Shown here: one piece after another, positions 11,821-22,090 of the stretch
Layout of the letters: each line of letters starts with the position of its first letter
Position numbering within the stretch: the stretch's first letter is position 1
NCBI RefSeq assembly: GCF_030272615.1
Contig: NC_081406.1
Span: 234,168,396 to 234,226,395 of the forward strand
Reading direction: 5' to 3'
Source: Cryptomeria japonica
Taxonomy: Eukaryota > Streptophyta > Pinopsida > Cupressales > Cupressaceae
DNA: 58,000 nt
The notes under the pieces: generated by a model
Databases searched by the model: none
What the model saw: only the letters and a program-made list of their open reading frames with translations
What the model was told of the DNA's origin: nothing
Translations under genes and position numbers: made by a program

Positions 11821-11844
11821 TTGGTAGTAGAAAAGATGTGAATG

Positions 11845-11847
11845 AAA

Positions 11848-11914
<67 letters not shown>

Positions 11915-13150
11915 GAAGGGAGAGGGGTGAGAGTAGGGTGGAGGGAGAGAGGCGGGGAAGGGAAGGAGGGAGTTAGAGAGGGAGAGAAAGAGGGGGGAGG
12001 GTGGGAGAGAATAAGGGGTATGGAGGAAGGGAGAGGGATAGTAGGGGGGAGGGAGGGGAGAGGAGAGGGGAGAGGAAGAGAGAGAGGGGGGGAGGGAGAG
12101 GGAGAGTAGGGGAGAGGGAGAGAGAGAGGGGGGGACAGAAGGTAGAGAGAGGGAGAGAGGTAGAGGGAGGGAGAGAGGGAGAGAAGATGGGGGAGGGAAG
12201 AAGGAAGAGGGAGAGAGAGAGGGAAGGATGGAGAGAGAGAGAGAGGGAGAGAGAGAGAGAAAGGGGAAGGGAAGGTAGAGAGAGGGAGAGAGGTAGAGGG
12301 AGGGAGAGAGTGAGAGAAGAGGGGGGGTGGGAGAGAAGAAGGGGTATGGAGGAAGAGAGGGAGAGAGAGAGAGGGAGAGAGGGGAGAAGTAGAGGGAGGG
12401 AGAGAGGGAGAGAAGAGGGGGGAGGGGAAGGAGGGAGAGGGAGAGAGAGGGAGAGGGAGAGAGAGAGGGAATGAGGGAAAGGGATAAAGAGGGAGAGAGA
12501 GAGAGGGGGAGGGGAAGGTAGAGAGAAGGAAAGATGTAGATGGAGGGAGAGAGGGAGAGAAGAGGGGGGAGGGTTAGAGAGAAGAAGGGGGTATGGAGGA
12601 AGAGAGGGAAAGAGAGAGAGAGAGGGAGAGGGGGAAGAGTAGGGGGAGGGAGAGAGGAGCAGAGCAAAAGGGAAGGAGGGAGAGAGGGTGGGAGAGAAGA
12701 AGGGGTATGGAGGAAGGGAGAGGGAGAGTAGGGGGAGGGAGGGAGAGGAGAGGGGAGAGGGAGAGAGAGAGAGTGAGAGGAGGAGAGAGAGGGAAGGAGG
12801 GAGGGAGAGGGAGAGAGAGGGAGAGAGAGATGGGGGGAGGGAAGGTAGAGAGAGGAAGAGAGTTAGAGGGAGGGAGAGAGGGAGAGAAGGGGGATGGGAG
12901 AGAACAAGGGGTATGGAGGAAGAGAGGGAGAGAGAGAGAGAGGAGAGGGGGAGAGGTAGAGGGAGGGAGAGAGGGAGAGAAGAGGGGGAGGGAAGGAGGG
13001 AGAGGGAGAGGGAGAGAGAGAGGTAAGGAGGGAGAGGGAGAGAGAGGGAGAGAGAGAGAGAGGGGGGAGGGAGGGTAGAGAGAGAGAGAGGGAGAGAGAG
13101 AGAGGGGGGGGAGAGAGAGAGAGAGAGAGAGGAGGAGAGAGGAGAGAGAG

Positions 13151-13192
<42 letters not shown>

Positions 13193-13713
13193 AGGGAGAG
13201 AGGGAGAGAAGAGGGGGAGGGAAGGAGGGAGAGAGAGAGGGAGAGGGAGAGAGGGAGAGAGGGAAGGAGGGAGAGGGAGAGAGAGGGAGAGAGAGGGAGG
13301 GAGAGGGAGGGAGAGAGAGAGGGGGAGGGAAGGTAGAGAGAGGGAGAGAGGTAGTGGGAGAGGAGAGAGAGAGGGAGAGAAGAGGGGGAGTGGGAGAGAG
13401 GGAGAGAAGAGGGGGGCGGGAGAGAAGAATGGGTATGGAGGAAGAGAGGGAGGAGAGAGAGAGAGGGAGAGGGGGGAGAGGTAGAGGGAGGGAGAGAGGT
13501 AGAGGGAGGGAGAGAGGGAGAGAAGAGGGGGGAGGGAAGGAGGGAGAGGGAAAGAGAGGGAGAGGGAGAGAGAGAGGGAAGGAGGGAGAGGGAGAGAAGG
13601 GAGAGAGAGAGGGGGGAGGGAAGGTAGAGAGAGGGAGAGAGATAGAGAGGTAGAGGGGAGGGAGAGAGGGAGAGAAGAGGGGGGAGGGAAGGAGGGAGAT
13701 GGGAGAGAGAAAG
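11845..13713. repeat. 1.87-kb homopurine (GA/GGGA) minisatellite
   Basis: The plus strand is almost pure A and G, starting with about 28 GA dinucleotides. Recurrent sub-blocks such as GGGGTATGGAGGAAG (near 12014, 12335, 12590, 12704, 12907 and 13432) and GTAGAGGGAGGGAGAGAGGG are spaced irregularly at about 110-530 bp. This shows growth of a longer unit by duplication. Long open frames rich in Ser, Leu and Pro (minus) or Arg, Glu and Gly (plus) are by-products of this composition. Confidence 0.95.
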
Positions 13714-14215
13714 GACACAGGACACCATATGACTGATCTCAGTTGTGACTATAGGAAGTACAAAAGAAGATAAAGAGGGAGGGAGAGAAGAAGAGAAAGA
13801 GGGATGGGGTATGGATGAAGGGAGAAGGGGAGACAGTGAGAGAGAGAGGGATGGGGTATGGAGGAAGGGAGAAGGAGAGAGAGAGGGAGAGGGAGAGAGA
13901 GAGGGAGAGGGAGAGGGAGATATGGAGAGAAGAAGGAGGGGGGGACGAAGGGAGAGGAAGAGATATTGAATCTGGGACACTATATGACACTATATTATCC
14001 ATATAGCACACCATAGGACCTATAACAACACAAAATGGTGTCCTAAGGGGTCATAGAACACCATAGGACCCTTTAGAACACCATATGGTGTTGTTATGGG
14101 TCATTGGTGTCCCGAGGGGTCTTAAGGGGTCACAGGACACCATATGACCTCTTAGGAAGCAATAAGACCTCTAATGACACCTAAACAGGTCATATGGTGG
14201 GCTAATAAATGATAT
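13714..14215. repeat. Dispersed GACACCATATGAC-type palindromic repeats and a second GA tract
   Basis: Between 13714 and 13740 and again from 13970 to 14210, short units of the type GGACACCATATGACC and its complement GGTCATATGGTGTC recur at least eight times in both orientations. They alternate with AAGGGGTCATAG and CTTAGGAC. Their centre CATATG is self-complementary. A GA-rich tract at 13760-13966 separates the two parts and contains the same GGGGTATGGAGGAAG block as the main purine array. No coding potential is seen. Confidence 0.7.
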
Positions 14216-15047
14216 ATTAAATTTAAAGTTATGAATAGAACATCATACAATGAGACTCCAAGTGAACAAACAATGAGACTTCGCTAAAAAGCAAGTGTAA
14301 GAGATTGACCTAACCCTAAGACTACTGCCTAAGTTCTAAAACATATGATGCTATTAAATTTGCAAGTTTATAAGTATGATCTCGATTGTGACTATAGGAA
14401 TTACACACTTGATTTCTTTCATGGGTATGTACCATTCCAAGATGTTTGACAAGTGATGATCATCATATACTACCATTTCCATGCATACAACAAACTTTAA
14501 TTTCTTTAGGTGATAGGCATTGTGTAACAACATGGGAACTCTCACATACCCACCACTATCATTCTATAGGACATCATCTGTTTTACTCTCCCTCTTTCTC
14601 TTCCTACCTGTTGTTTCCTTCTAAAAACCATATTGCAGGTACTCTGACTCATTATGTTGCTTTGTTGACACTATTTTCCACATTTGCTTTGCTCATTAAA
14701 AACACATTCAAGAAGAATATTGCTGCAGGTTTCCTTGTTTGTCACGGTAATACACCCATGGTTCAATTTCAAACCCTATTCCTCTTATTCAATATACACA
14801 CACAAATCCATCAGTCAATTTCCTTAGGAGAGCATACATGATAAAAATCAAAGAGGAAGTTGCAGATAAGAAATAAATTTACTTACTTCTATAGAAGTGC
14901 AGACACAGTTGCAGTGGGGTATGGAGGGAGGGAGGGAGAGAAGAAGAGAAAGAGGGATGGGGTATGGAGGAAGGGAGAAGGGGAGAGAGTGAGGGAGAGA
15001 GAGAGAGGCACCTTGTATGCATTTGAGAGGGGGAGACAATACACTTA
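14216..15047. other. Transposon right arm: duplicated promoter-like pieces and a third GA tract, no gene
   Basis: GATCTCGATTGTGACTATAG (near 14380) repeats GATCTCAGTTGTGACTATAG (near 13735). The stretch at about 14870-14920 (TTACTTACTTC, ATAGAAGTGCAGACACAGTT) is a diverged copy of about 11475-11530, upstream of the transposase. A GA tract follows at 14922-15008 with the same GGGGTATGGAGG block. An open frame at 14446-14841 has no recognisable domain and is left unassigned. The right arm appears to have grown by repeated local duplication. Confidence 0.55.
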
Positions 15048-15210
15048 CATGTGTATATATATGTTTAATATATTATATATATATACATATATTATATATT
15101 ATATGTATATACACATACTATATATATAATATAATATTATACACATATTATATATTACATATATTATATATATATACACATATTATATATAGAATATCAT
15201 ATTATATAAT
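15048..15210. repeat. TA-rich microsatellite
   Basis: About 160 bp of alternating TATATA, TATTATAT and TACATATA. It lies between the third GA tract and the right palindrome cluster. Confidence 0.9.
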
Positions 15211-15340
15211 GGTGCGTATGCACTGTTTATAGTAAAAAGAGCGCGTACAAGATATTTATAGGAAAACAAGTGTGTATGCATTGCTTACACCATAAGTACC
15301 CTGTACGTGCTTTTTAAACTTGCAGTACTCCATACGCTCT
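15211..15340. promoter_or_regulatory. Right cluster of palindromic motifs
   Basis: Five members of the motif family occur here: GGTGCGTATGCACTG at 15211, GAGCGCGTACAAGA near 15239, GTGTGTATGCATTGC at 15270, CCCTGTACGTGC near 15298 and CCATACGCTCT near 15330. They mirror the left cluster in type, but lie about 860 bp from the right terminus instead of 70 bp. Confidence 0.5.
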
Positions 15341-16176
15341 TTTGACTATTTAGGCTTGGAAATAGGCTTGGATGACAAAGCTACGGTTTGGAAGTTTGAT
15401 TTCCCTCCATTTCTCTCATTTTTGACGTGTTTTATTTTATCAACTTTGTCATCATCAAGTTTACACTTCATCAAGTGGGTATTTCTAAAATTGCCACCAT
15501 ATTTTCACCCATCTTCTGAGCTTTCTAACCATATAATTTGTTTTCAATTTGAACAACAATAACATATTATTATTGAATTTCTTTTACCAGTGTCTCCATA
15601 GTTCTCACAGACATAGGTGCACCATTTTTTGAATAACTTTTGATATACTAATCCAAATTTAAAAAACTTTATAAATTATTTTAGTGCACTTGATTCTTTA
15701 CAATTTAAAAAAAAAAAAATTGTATTTTCGATTTGTTTAGTGCAACTTATGCTTTGTGCATGAACATGTACCTAATTTTTAGGATGTGCTCGATTGGAAA
15801 AATCATAAAAAACAAAATGCTCAAAAAAAAATTAGAAAAAGATACACATATTATAGTGCTCACTATTAACTATCTTTATGCCAAAGGATTTGTCAAAATA
15901 CTAAATCTAACTATGACCTTTTTCATGCGCACGTCAGATACTATGTTATGTTTTTCAGAAAAAATCAGGGTTAGTTTTTCATGCGCGAATGATTCGACCC
16001 CCTTAATCTTATCCAATTTTGAAAAAGTTTAGTAGTTTGGAAACTAGATTCAGACTACTACAATATTTCTTCTCTGATTATCCTCATATCTTGAGTGGAT
16101 GACTTTCAAAATTTTCCCCCAAGTTCAGGTTCACCTAATTTCAAAAAAAAAGTGTCCACTTATACCCCCCTTTTTT
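15341..16176. other. Right sub-terminal region of the transposon, no gene seen
   Basis: AT-rich sequence with homopolymer runs, for example poly-A near 15705. Short open frames at 15320-15562 and 15733-16032 on the plus strand show no recognisable domain, and no splice-consistent exon chain is apparent. The last 40 bp carry the AAGTGGACAC complement and lead into the right inverted repeat. Confidence 0.5.
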
Positions 16177-16200
16177 ACCACCATCTTTGTGCACTTACCC
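16177..16200 (-). repeat. Right terminal inverted repeat of the DNA transposon
   Basis: Its complement begins GGGTAAGTG and continues CACAAAGATGGTGGT, matching 2333-2356 at 22 of 24 positions. AGTT follows at 16201-16204. Confidence 0.85.
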
Positions 16201-16204
16201 AGTT

Positions 16205-16498
16205 GTTTCTTCTATGAAAAATAAGTAAATGATGAAGATGAAGAGGATGAAGAAGATGAAGAAGATGATGAGGATGGAGATTGAGGTTTAGGAGGGTCAC
16301 TACCACCTCCTACTCCTTTACCTTCGTCATCTTTTGCAGAGGATTCACCTTCCTCCTTTTTTTCTTTGCCTTCCTTTTTCTTCTTCCTGTCCTTGTACAA
16401 TTCTTCCATATTAGCTTCATGTCTAGGAATCCTTTACGAAAGTGATTCATTCTCAAAGAGTTCATGACTGACACTTTTCCTTCTTCTGGTTGTGCCAT
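16205..16498 (-). pseudogene. Gag N-terminus of the gypsy-like element
   Basis: It starts with MAQPEEGKVSVMN at 16498, about 120 bp after the primer site, which fits a gag start. The next part continues in a second frame: MEELYKDRKKKKEGK, then an acidic and glycine-rich stretch, then a serine run (about 15 residues) ending at a TAG at 16212-16214. A charged, Ser-rich linker before the capsid domain is usual in this Gag family. The gene is cut at 16204/16201 by the DNA transposon and continues at 2328. One frameshift near 16400 and the stop make it inactive. Confidence 0.75.
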
Positions 16499-16619
16499 GG
16501 TTGATCTTCGAGAACTCGCCTTGATCCAATCTCTGGATTAAACTCTTCAAGTGCACCTTCTCCTTGCTTTAATTTCAACCTGGTTAATATCAACCACTTA
16601 CAATTCTTCCTATTAAACT

Positions 16620-16631
16620 GCTCTAATACCA
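16620..16631 (-). promoter_or_regulatory. Primer-binding site (initiator tRNA-Met) of the gypsy-like element
   Basis: On the coding strand the sequence TGGTATTAGAGC differs by one base from the complement of the plant initiator tRNA-Met 3' end (TGGTATCAGAGC). It begins four bases inside the right LTR, where the minus-strand DNA primer site belongs. This sets the element's orientation. Confidence 0.85.
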
Positions 16632-16635
16632 AAAT

Positions 16636-17683
16636 TGATCTATAATTAAGGCTTACAAAATTAAATTGTGCTTAATTCAAATTACAGGTTTTCCCGATCG
16701 CAAACAAAATTGCGTGGTTATGTTCATTTACCGTTGAAATTATAGAATCGAGGCTACCACAAATTAATAACTTAAAGAAGGAATTAAAACTTAAAGAAAA
16801 TAAGAGAGAATAATAAGATATAAGAGAAAAAGAGAGATCACAAGCTTGATAATGGAGTTCTCTCAACATGAGCTACATCTCTGGATCCACTTCTCAATGT
16901 AGGATCTCTTTATTGATGACGCCAAGCTTAAAATGCTTTTTTACATCATACAAACTTCAGACTACAACAAAAGTTCTCTCATGGTCTCCTCTTGCACCTA
17001 AAGACACTCATGTACTCTCCTTTTTGGATTAGGCTTCAATTGCATCTTAATTCAATTACACTAAAGAGTATTACAAATTGACAAATGTCTTTGTGCTCAC
17101 AAAAATCATCAAGACTCCTGTTCTCCAATATGACTCTTTTCCTCCCAAGAGCAATTGATTGATTTTACAAGCCAAATTCTCCCACTTAAATACAAATTCA
17201 AATACTATGTTGGGGACTAACAAAATTATTCCCCATATCACCTATATTAAGCCCCTATAGATAAAAATATTTGACAAATCTGGCTTATACATTTTCCTAA
17301 GGCTCCCCTTAATTCTCTCCTTCAAGATCTTGCATGAATTTAATTATATTATTTAGTATTTGTGCAAATGGGGGGGGGGATTGAGGTTTTCTTGAGCCCG
17401 TATTTCCATGGCTCAACTTTCAACATATATCATAATAAAGTTATGAGGTCAGGGGTTCAAATATCTAAATGTCCTTTTATTAGAATTTCCACCGACTGGA
17501 GTAGACAAAGATAACATGCCTCCCAAATGATGCTGAAACAGTTTCTTAGCATGGTGGTAGCACTTGAGAAAAGGAAGTGAGTGGTTAGGGGTTTGAATCA
17601 CCCCAATGAACTTTCGAACAACCATTCCATTAAACCGAAGGAGAGATGGAATGGTGCCACATCATTTAGATCATCCCGAATCA
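16636..17683 (-). repeat. 5' LTR of the gypsy-like element, complete (1048 bp)
   Basis: The boundaries are TGATCT at 16636 and AATCA at 17683, giving the TGAT...ATCA inverted termini typical of LTRs. The right 444 bp match the partial LTR at 1-503. Coding-strand transcription would run leftwards. No promoter element is clear enough to call. Confidence 0.85.
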
Positions 17684-18960
17684 AGATGAATGTAATTGTG
17701 CATTCCAAGGGGTTCTATGAGGGAGAAACTGATTAAAGAGAGGCACATTGGATGATTGGTTGGACACTTTAGTTGGGAAAGGACCATTTCTCTTATTATT
17801 GAGTAGTATTATTGGCCACAAATTTAGTAGGATGTGAAGAAATTTGTGCAAAGTTGTAGAATATTCTAGATGGAAAAGGGAACAATTCACAACACAAGGC
17901 TATATTAGCTATTACCTATAATAAAGAAGCCATGAGAAGACATTAGCATGTACTTTGTTCTTTATTTATCAAGGACACATTGAGGAGATGAATATGGATA
18001 TTTATGGTATAGATAGATTTTGGAAGATGACACATTTTTTTTTTGCAAGAAGACTAATGATGTAGTTCACATTGAAGAGTTACTTTTTAGAGAGACGGTA
18101 CAACTACATGGTATAGCAAAGAGCATAATTCCTGGTCAAGATACCAAATTTGTTAGGTATTTTTTTAGGACACTATGGAAGATGTTGAGAATAAATTTTA
18201 AGTTTAGTTATACACACCATCTACAATTTGATAGATAAACATTGGCAGTGAACAAGAATTTGGGTAATTGGCTAAGATGCTTATCATGAGATAAGCCCAA
18301 GTGATGGGGCTTTATTCTACCATGGGAAAAAAATTCTTACAACAATTCCTTCAATAGGAGAACTGGTGAGTCACCACTCTAGATAGTAAATGGGAGAGGT
18401 CCAAGGAATGATTGATAATTAAGGAAGGTAAGCAAAGGAGAAAAGAAAAGTGTTGAGGCTAAAGACTTTGTAGAGCACGTAGAGAATGTGCATGAATAAA
18501 TGAGGAATAATAATAATAAGTTCAATTCTTAGTACAAGGACAAGGTAGATTAGAATGAAGATATAAAAAAATTTAGTTAGGAGATGAAGTCATGGTTCAC
18601 ATAAGAAAGGAGAGTTTCTCAGTGAGAACATATAATAAGTTGCAAACAAAGAAATTTAGGCCATGCAAAATCTTGAAAAAACATAATTTGAGGAATGCTT
18701 GTGAGGTAGAGTTTCCTAGTGGTATCTTTATTTCACCTATGGTTAATATTTTATATTTGATAGACTATCACAAAGGTGGTATGAAAGAAAAATAAATAGA
18801 GGCATAGTGGAACATTCAAACACCCACATAAGTGAAAGAAGACACAAAAGATAACTTGGACAACCATGTGGATAGAAGTGAGAAATGGGAAATATGAGGA
18901 GTACCCAATTAACGAAAGGAGTACCTATTGAAGATTCATTATGGTTTTCTAAGGTATAAA
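17684..18960 (+). pseudogene. Older Ty3/gypsy pol fragment: integrase
   Basis: Integrase inserts retrotransposon cDNA into the host genome. Seen on the plus strand: VHSKGFYEG near 17700; the catalytic-core border THFFFCKKTNDVVHIEEL, then ETVQLHGIAKSI, then DTKFVRYFFRTLWKML (18020-18200); after stops, FSVRTYNKLQTKKFRPCKIL and a VNILYLIDYH segment (18592-18780). These are the usual core-to-C-terminal blocks. A trace of a chromodomain-like tail (GKYEEYPINERSTY) is read near 18890-18930. Many stops and frame changes are present. The fragment begins exactly at the end of the younger LTR (17683), showing that the gypsy-like element inserted into it. The rest of this older element is left of the window. 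Confidence 0.75.
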
Positions 18961-20987
18961 TTAATTGTCTTGGTTTCCCTCAAACTCTTGAGATGCGATA
19001 GGGCCACTTATCAAATCACCTAAGGTGTTAGATGCAAGAGCATCCATAGGTGTAGGGAAATCTTATATTACCCAAAAATACACCTCTTTAGGAACTTGTT
19101 TTGGTAATTTCAATAGTCACGTTATTAGGTGCCCATTTGGAAAAGTTCCAGGGACATGTATTAGTTATGTGTTGAATTTCTTGGTTGACAGTGTTACTCA
19201 TCCCAAAGGGGTGCAATATTTTCAGCAGGTGGTTACCAATGGTTAGAATACCATAAGCTATTTTCCTCTCTAAAAAATGCTACAAATTGGGGGCTTTGTG
19301 TAGTGTTTGGGTATTTAGAGTTGGTTTCTTTAATACAATGCTTATGTAGTAAATATTGTAGTGCCAACTTATATATTTGTAAAGCCAAATTCCCTAATAT
19401 TTTGTAAAGCTTTGAATATTATATTTTTCTATTTGATTGGAGCAATCAGAAGCAAGTAATTTCTCTTGTAGTTTTTGTGTTTTTGTTTCGTTGTTGATGT
19501 TGGGTGGAGTAACCCTTCATCATGATACATTATATACAAGTGTGGACACAAACAAGAATAACCTTTAGAGGGATTTTAACTTTGAAAAGTGATGTCTAGA
19601 TACCACTTCTACTCCTTCCATTGAGTTTTGAGATATTACATTCCAATTTTTTGACACATGTGAGGAGGAAAAGAATCAATAACTACTTGGTAAATCTCTT
19701 GGTCTTGGTTAGATAGACTAAATTTCATTTTGAATGTAACTTAGAGATGAAAATTCTTCATTTCATGATGAGTGAAATCTATTAATGTTCTTGTTCCTCA
19801 TTCAAAAAAATTCAATGCATTACTCCATGGTAAGAGAACTAGCAACCTTCTTTAAGAACTAAGAAGTGAGGATAACTAAATAGAGTATATAATAATCTAT
19901 AAACGATTACAAAACTCATATTCAACCTAATAAACCCAAGGTTAAATGGATTCCCAAGCTTTCCAAACACGTGAGGAGTAATAATCCTTGGATGAGACCT
20001 AACATTAGTGGTTAGAAAAATCTTAGAGAAAAATTAGAATTTTCCTTCTAATAGAGGAGTTTAGTAATCCAATATTATAAATTATCAATTGTTGCAATAA
20101 TTTCCTACCATGCCTTTAAAGGAGTGGCATGGAAGGAAAGGGGTGTACCAACAAAACAAAATATCTCCTTGTGTTCAATATATTTTTAACTAAAATTGTC
20201 AAGAAAAATGGACTTGTGAAGATAGAATTACTTCTAACATATAGTATAATGTCATTAAATACTAAAGCTGAATTCTTGACCAAAAGCCTATACACATTGA
20301 AGAGCCTACTTAGAGTTATTTCCCTCTTCATTAAGAGTGAGGAAATATTTATCAACAAAGTGGACACTCAAAAGAAACTGAGAAGAATTAAGATGAGAAA
20401 TCCCCTTGCAAAGGGATTGAGAAATAACTTGATCAAGTAAGTATCCAAAACCTTTAGGAGCAAAAACATAGAGAGTCAAACCAAGAGGATAGTCTTGTCC
20501 AAAGGACCAAAAGAATCCAACATAGGTGAATTTTTTGCATTAGATGGTAATAAAAATTTAAGAATTTGCACAAATATTTTGAACCTTAGTGAATTTAGGG
20601 CCAAAGTTGAGCATAGGGGCTTCACTTAGTGAACCTAGGTTATAGCACATGCATTCATGGCATACTAAAGAATCCCCCTAATTTCAAAAAAATATTGCCT
20701 TAAACTCCTTTTTTGTCACCCCTCCCAATACACAGTCTGAATTAAAATCCCCCTATTTTTCGCCAGATATTGTATTTTTTCATAACTTTAATTAAAAGCC
20801 CCCTATTTTCACCAATAGGCAATATATTGTACCATCATTTTTGGGATATTAAAACCCCAATATGAATGCACATGATATAATATTTCCTAGCTAGTGAAAC
20901 CCCTGTGAAGTTGAGATTCTATAGGATGGCCAATACGAAGGGCCACTCTACGTGGAGACAATATTTATCAAATCTAATATTCAATAT
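18961..20987. other. Sequence with no recognisable gene; possible gypsy 3' LTR in its first part
   Basis: The stretch after the integrase fragment would be expected to hold that element's 3' untranslated region and LTR, but no second LTR copy is present to confirm it. The open frame at 20129-20440 (plus) has no domain I recognise. A repeated motif lies at 20660-20830 (listed separately). Confidence 0.4.
20660..20830. repeat. Three diverged copies of a CCCCCTATTTT-containing unit
   Basis: AATCCCCCTAATTTC near 20667, AAATCCCCCTATTTTTCGCC near 20745 and AAAGCCCCCTATTTTCACCA near 20796 each precede an ATATTG-like block. The units are 50-80 bp apart. This may be the remnant of a short tandem array or the end of an unidentified transposon. 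Confidence 0.45.
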
Positions 20988-22090
20988 TCTTTTTTCTAGA
21001 TAATTAAATATCTGCTAAGGGGAAACACCCACAATTGTAACATAAATTTTTATAAGAAACAAAGCTTAAAATAGGGGCTTGAAGAAAAGGTAGTTGTCCA
21101 CACCCCAAAAAATATCAACAAAAGCCTAAAAACCAAACCCACCAACCAAAACTCAAGTTTAAAATACACTCGATTACACAGGCAACCCACACAAACTAGA
21201 AATTACATTATCAATAATTAAAATATAAAGGACCAAGCAAAAACAGATCCATTGACCTTGAGAGATTGATTTAATATATGTCAGGTCTCTTTGGATTTTT
21301 TGGACGGCCATAGCCCTAGCCACAAATGGACAATCCATCCTACAAGTTGCATGAGCTAGGCTATTAGCCACCTCTTTGATATCTCACATATAATTCTCAC
21401 ACAACTCCTCTACCTATGCCAATAACACCAAATTTTGGTCCTGCTCTCGAATCTCAATCTCCTCATCTTCTAGCAGGCCCTCATCTATCATGTAATCTTT
21501 CACCTATCCATCCTTAGGGATTCCTATCATACCCACCACATATAGAAAAAAATGAGGCTCCTATCCATGTCTCCCCCCCCGACCTACAAAATCTCAAGTT
21601 CCATTGCCTGTACCACTAGGAAATTTTTCATCTTGCCACCCTTTCCCCGAGATAGATAATAAATCAATGGAAAAGGGACCATAAGATTGTTATCCACTTA
21701 TCAAGAACTATGTCAGTCTCCACCAACAAAGCATTTTTGAAGATCATTTGACACATTTTTTCATTCTTGCCTTTAGTGCGCCCATGTACAAAGCCATCAC
21801 TAGGAACATTATAGTAATACCTATTTGAACTCTATATTTATGAAAAGATATGATTAAATCTTTCCTCAAAATAGACTTAACAACATGCAAAATCAATGGA
21901 TGGATAGAGGATAGAAAAAAATAACTTCTTATCAGTCACCTCACTAAGAAAGGACATCTATTTTTTGTTGTTTCCAATAAAAATGGCATGTCCATTGTAT
22001 ATTAAATTCACTATTTAGACTTATTGCCGAAAGTCACTCCTTATTAACAAAAATATTTCCCAACTCCTTTTAAAAAATATCCTATCTTCA
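20988..22090 (-). pseudogene. Unidentified decayed reading frame, possibly with a LINE-like 3' end
   Basis: Minus-strand pieces can be followed with few frame changes: DGFVHGRTKGKNEKMCQ near 21750, LLVETDIVLDKWI near 21690, MIDEGLLEDEEIEI near 21470, and EVANSLAHATCRMDCPFV then AVQKIQRDLTYIKSIS at 21371-21240. I do not recognise the family. The sequence then runs into TTTAATTATCTAGAAAAAAG on the minus strand near 20990, which resembles the A-rich 3' end of a non-LTR element. No catalytic motif is seen. Confidence 0.35.

Larger units (their letters stand above)
2333..16200. mobile_element. 13.9-kb two-gene DNA transposon with 4-bp target duplication
   Basis: The element is bounded by 24-bp inverted repeats (22 of 24 identical) that begin GGGTA and contain CACAAAGATGGTGGT. 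AGTT lies immediately outside both ends (2329-2332 and 16201-16204). Removing the element plus one AGTT joins the two gag fragments in the same reading frame. This fixes the insertion point. Inside are a minus-strand transposase pseudogene, a plus-strand spliced second gene, a ~356-bp satellite between their 3' ends, three clusters of short palindromes, and long purine and TA microsatellites. A 4-bp duplication with a GGG terminus is compatible with the Sola superfamily, and the transposase motifs also resemble CMC-type enzymes. Both placements are inference from memory. Confidence 0.85.
1..17683 (-). mobile_element. Ty3/gypsy-like LTR element with gag and protease only, split by a DNA transposon
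   Basis: A minus-strand LTR retrotransposon. The left LTR is cut by the window edge (1-503) and the right LTR is complete (16636-17683). Seen: both LTR copies end on the right in TCA, the complete LTR has TGAT/ATCA termini, and a primer site matching initiator tRNA-Met lies just inside the right LTR. The coding order from right to left is gag N-terminus (16498 down to 16205), gag body (2328 to about 1613), a retropepsin-like region (1552-902) and a hydrophobic reading frame (850-548). No reverse transcriptase, RNase H or integrase motif is visible before the left LTR, so the element looks non-autonomous. Positions 2333-16200 are a foreign DNA transposon. The element lies in an older gypsy integrase gene starting at 17684. 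The target duplication cannot be tested because the left end is outside the window. Confidence 0.85.

Noticed and set aside
11801-13980. Long open frames (up to about 580 codons) rich in Ser, Leu and Pro on the minus strand, and Arg/Glu/Gly frames on the plus strand
   Set aside because: They are forced by the homopurine repeat, occur in several frames at once and have no domain or splice structure.
2342-16194. Transposon termini placed at CACAAAG, as in CACTA-type elements
   Set aside because: The flanking bases then do not match on the two sides, whereas starting at GGGTA gives AGTT on both sides and rejoins the gag frame.
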